A DNA stretch of 64,000 nucleotides, taken from NCBI GenBank assembly GCA_964606325.1, contig CAZSGE010000008.1, positions 24,693 through 88,692 of the forward strand. The letters are read 5' to 3'. Position 1 is the stretch's first letter, and every line of letters begins with the position of its first letter. The notes beneath the pieces were generated by a model. It saw only the letters and a list, made by a program, of their open reading frames with translations. It was not told the origin of the DNA and made no database searches. Below are positions 61,901 through 64,000 of the stretch, piece after piece. A program made the position numbers and the translations under genes. This stretch comes from Berkiella sp964606325. GTDB taxonomy: Bacteria; Pseudomonadota; Gammaproteobacteria; Berkiellales; Berkiellaceae.

Positions 61901-64000
61901 AAGATAGGTTTTAACTGTTGTGCTTTACGTTCTTGATGCGTTTCAATCTGTGTTAAGGTAAAACCATATTTTTGAATTAATTCAGCGCGCTCTTCCGCGG
62001 AACCTATGGTACCTGTAATGCCCCATACGGTGCCGCCTTTTTTAGTGAAATAGTCGACAAAGTTTTTACTTGATAATGCTGCCACATGGGATTTTTCGAT
62101 GTCAATTCGGCAAGGTGGGAGCCCATGCTGTGCCACCATTTTATCGTTAATTCTGGCATGTAAAAATTGATGCACACCTTTTGACCATTTCGCACCCTTT
62201 GATACACGGTGATGAGAAATAATACGCGCTGCAGAGTATTCTTTGCCGTCTTTGTGAACATATTGTTCTAAATTCCAAGCAGTTCCTTTACCTTGTTCAA
62301 AGAGAATTTTAGCGTTATAAGCAGAATCTATCCAGGTGTCTAGTTGTTTTCTGGCCTCACTTCCAGGAATTTTGAAGGCACTGAGGCGCTCTTTTACATG
62401 AGAGAGGGCAGGCTCTTTGAGTGATTTGTCTTTAATTGCTAATTCTAATTTTTTATCTAAGGCTGAAATCGCATTTACAACGTCAGATTCACGGGTAATA
62501 CTTTTATTTTGAAATTCTGGAGAATCAACAAAATCATTGAGTTGATTATAGATCCATTCATCTAAATTAATCTCAGAAGAAGTCGTGTCGTCTAAATTCA
62601 CAGCATAGCGAAAATCAGTGACTTCATCTAAAACAGTGAAGTCAACTTCATCTAATATTAAGCCTGGGTTTACCATATTAAGGGGATCGGATATTTCAGC
62701 TTTGGCTAAAAACAAAGCCATATTAGAAACATCGGTATAGTTTATACCCTTATGTTGGAAATCCTTTGACGAAGACTGCGCTTCAATAGTCGTTGTCGGG
62801 ATCCCCATGTATTGATAATAAGCATGGTTTTCTTCCAAACCCTCTTTTGCCAAAGTCAGATTTGAGGTACATATAATGGCAGGCCTATCCTGCGCGTGGA
62901 CAACAGAAGCATACAACGCAGCAATAAGCGATTTACCTTGACCTGTGGCTATTTCATTAATAGCCATAGGGTTATCTAGAACCTGTAATAATCCGATAAT
63001 TTGGGTAGAGAAAGGAAATTTACCTCTAGGTGGCTTTTGGTCAGGATCTGAATTAAACGTTGCGCGATAATAAGCTTCTCGGATAGCGGCAATATATTGT
63101 AAAGTTGCTAATTTCTTATCTTCAGGGGTAAGCGCTGTCTTCATTTTATCTGAAGCTATCTTTTGAAAATCGAGCAGCTGGGCTTTAGTGAGATCCTTTA
63201 AAGGCTTACCTAAATAAACAGGTTGATTTAACCCAATGGCGTGAATATAAGCATAATCTTGCAAATGTTCTTGCTTGATGTCAGAGCTTAGCCCAATAGC
63301 TGTTGCATGCTGCAAAGAAGATGAACCATTGAGAACAGGGATAACTCTGTCATCATTAAAAATCATGCTTAGTTCTGCTGGATCCTTTTTAGCATCAAGA
63401 AATGTTTGTTGCAATTGGGTAACTAAAGTATCTAAAACAATGGGGTTATTGCCATTTGCTAGTTTTTTAATACTGGGGTATGGGGCATCTATATCCAATT
63501 TTGATAAACGAGTTAAATCTTCGATGGATAATGCTTTAAGATTTTCTACCGCTTTTTTAACTTGTTCATTAGTGGTAATTTTGGATTGAGACAAAGATGA
63601 ATTTAAAATTGAAGTGATTAAAAGTAGTTTTGTTTTGTCATCAATGTCATTGAGTTCTTTGAGTGTTTCAAGTGCAATGGCGTTTAAAGTATTTTTGTTA
63701 AGATGATTCAAAAGTGTCGTCACTGTTTCAGTCGAAACGCCTTGAGTATTCATCTTAGATACATAGCCGCTAATTTGCGCCACATTAGGTGATAAATTAA
63801 GTTGGTTTTGATTTATGATTAATGTAACAGTCGCTTCATAAACAGAAGCATTGATACTTGATAACGCAGTTAAAGGTTTTAAGGTATCTATCGCTAATTG
63901 ATTTTTAGTTGCAAGACTTAACGCTAAGTCTAACAATCTTTCTTGCTTGATATTTTGATTAGGTAGAATCGTTTGCTCTATAACAGAAATCAGTGTAGGC
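58987..64000 (-). CDS. Giant SecA-like ATPase protein, 5' partial
   Basis: At least 1649 residues; the frame stays open past the TTG at 63936 to the right edge, so the N-terminus is outside the window. A SecA-type DEAD motor is embedded in the first half: Walker A NEIATGQGKSLIAAL (about 327-341 from the TTG), Walker B LILDEVDF (about 426), VWGITGTIGSAEERAEL (motif IV region), ITTPMMGRGTDF (motif V) and IVGRMGRQGQPG (motif VI, about 830), close to SecA's QLRGRSGRQGDPG. It lacks SecA's C-terminal zinc tail, and about 800 helical residues follow, ending in a Glu/Lys-rich region. The N-terminal 300 residues are Leu-rich and helical. This is not the housekeeping SecA (about 900 residues). A role in export or inside a host cell is unknown. 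Confidence 0.82.
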   Translation of the reverse strand, partial: PTLISVIEQTILPNQNIKQERLLDLALSLATKNQLAIDTLKPLTALSSINASVYEATVTLIINQNQLNLSPNVAQISGYVSKMNTQGVSTETVTTLLNHLNKNTLNAIALETLKELNDIDDKTKLLLITSILNSSLSQSKITTNEQVKKAVENLKALSIEDLTRLSKLDIDAPYPSIKKLANGNNPIVLDTLVTQLQQTFLDAKKDPAELSMIFNDDRVIPVLNGSSSLQHATAIGLSSDIKQEHLQDYAYIHAIGLNQPVYLGKPLKDLTKAQLLDFQKIASDKMKTALTPEDKKLATLQYIAAIREAYYRATFNSDPDQKPPRGKFPFSTQIIGLLQVLDNPMAINEIATGQGKSLIAALYASVVHAQDRPAIICTSNLTLAKEGLEENHAYYQYMGIPTTTIEAQSSSKDFQHKGINYTDVSNMALFLAKAEISDPLNMVNPGLILDEVDFTVLDEVTDFRYAVNLDDTTSSEINLDEWIYNQLNDFVDSPEFQNKSITRESDVVNAISALDKKLELAIKDKSLKEPALSHVKERLSAFKIPGSEARKQLDTWIDSAYNAKILFEQGKGTAWNLEQYVHKDGKEYSAARIISHHRVSKGAKWSKGVHQFLHARINDKMVAQHGLPPCRIDIEKSHVAALSSKNFVDYFTKKGGTVWGITGTIGSAEERAELIQKYGFTLTQIETHQERKAQQLKPIFAGNEKGHVEAIYGQYKKHAINKNQMPTIIVEEDAELALRMKDKFLEKLNSQAKKLAEPPLLQFYNGIDYAVYEYDKLQGKYLTKVTQSYATAELLETAIKQQGGAQNTITITTPMMGRGTDFKPVNKDGKAHKDGLFVIGAYPEASEREERQIVGRMGRQGQPGLYVNIINKQRFIEKLEAVGIKVPTAVRYFYPQRLSRELSKFRKSKNQSLAKERQFKQTYGDIRGQLFSKFIDMLDLTDKNKKLDKLIELIKPTPTDPDAFSKELKTNLLSLWNQYLVELDRKYLELKDKHPGDYEKVFAELGKFAGEQWNDTVVSDLRDRYNIEPDNKEANMLFMDYQVFTTQDEASYIELRKNQDRANGKDPLKTDYKKEFTKVNYTTQIEKIIKSGQMAIAKDPSIHLQTPPLTDVVINYDKHFWMREPDKLVALPTEDAQEKIAGFLAIDMLNNLHKINEAIKHDKSLNLRPLAMDLNALIKAINDDPVATYEKLCKEYHKLSFIAALLSRDSNSPNTRYSSLRSEIVHQEFELYLKLDELKFTDPNPVPSLRDIATTSRKYAEIEATSEIYMAKRQNNPLQAVQYQIYYKGEKPLPTYGFATIKHDIQTDIELYLNDKSKFFARTKDAKALLRKIDSATSNKELLVYLSEARMIVMDKDLKSKAPGKTNREGSRFQNLINKGLSRVLLNAQTKDDVLTVETILRGELVQQMQYLAQHAKVDVSEYIDRLKAVDLTHDQLLDLVKELRVEQNKERATSKEKIDYQLLGNTLNVMEATLEKLASVGADFDEKLNPLDIPLVEPKIEQPNIQVEIVLPELPPEDIPVEEGPKDFATQSAELYQTKTLAQQLSKSEKKGEEEVEGYVLISSLSSKRDSALIQKISDFTRVLNSDVQLDDAARFELMRGMLLNLFDERKSNPKESSFLEALAKQTLESSKTIHKVPKSDESCKDAYQKYTANPLLISSKHKSPSMGG

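Overview
The window is an AT-rich, gene-dense piece of a gammaproteobacterial chromosome. Two signals suggest a host-associated member of the Legionellales (Legionella, Coxiella or Berkiella-like). The first is an ancestral housekeeping order close to that of E. coli: purB-mnmA-icd, then cspD/clpS-clpA-infA-aat-trxB, then ftsK-lolA-rarA-serS. The second is a scatter of large effector-like genes: ankyrin-repeat proteins, a eukaryotic-type protein kinase, a giant SecA-like ATPase protein and several long proteins with no recognisable family. The taxonomic placement is an inference from gene content. No 16S rRNA, tRNA or Dot/Icm secretion gene lies in the window to prove it.

Layout. 1-968: the 3' end of a proline-rich membrane protein, cut by the left edge. 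1015-8875 (all minus): a secreted choloylglycine-hydrolase-family enzyme, then a tightly packed run read from right to left (ugpQ, metN-metI-metQ, an MFS transporter, nhaD, rlmJ). 8920-19463 (plus): a Ser/Thr kinase-like protein, an addB-addA pair, a cytosolic 5'-nucleotidase and a large ankyrin protein. 19527-23978: a Nudix CoA pyrophosphatase, an ABC-2 exporter pair, a 103-residue peptide with a colicin-V-type leader and an APC amino-acid transporter. 24089-27553: the methylcitrate-cycle genes prpB-prpC-prpD. 27626-43429: an accessory block with an unknown 787-residue protein, the divergent ppsR/ppsA pair, an ankyrin protein, a glutamine-rich protein, three consecutive paralogous ankyrin-type proteins and a secretin-N-domain protein. 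43550-58985: housekeeping genes. 58987-64000: a SecA-like giant gene running off the right edge.

Working together. prpBCD can turn propionyl-CoA carbon into pyruvate, which PpsA (controlled by PpsR) can turn into phosphoenolpyruvate. Together with icd this fits an organism living on amino acids and short acyl units imported from a host; the methionine ABC importer and the APC and MFS carriers fit as well. ClpS, ClpA and Aat form an N-degron proteolysis module kept together with infA. FtsK, LolA, RarA and SerS keep the E. coli order, but lrp, cydDC and hflD are absent from the positions they hold in E. coli.

The most novel material is a four-member family (one gene at 17517-19463, three in tandem at 36227-42381). 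It combines N-terminal ankyrin repeats, intact or eroded, with a shared C-terminal domain. That domain holds an invariant G-W-x2-H motif, an Asn 15-17 residues later and an N-C-x-W motif about 80-90 residues after the His. The arrangement resembles the His-acid-Cys order of clan CE cysteine proteases and acetyltransferases. Other unusual items are a palindromic 128-bp tandem repeat interrupted by a 100-N assembly gap at 47637-47736, and a second, smaller family of intergenic palindromes.
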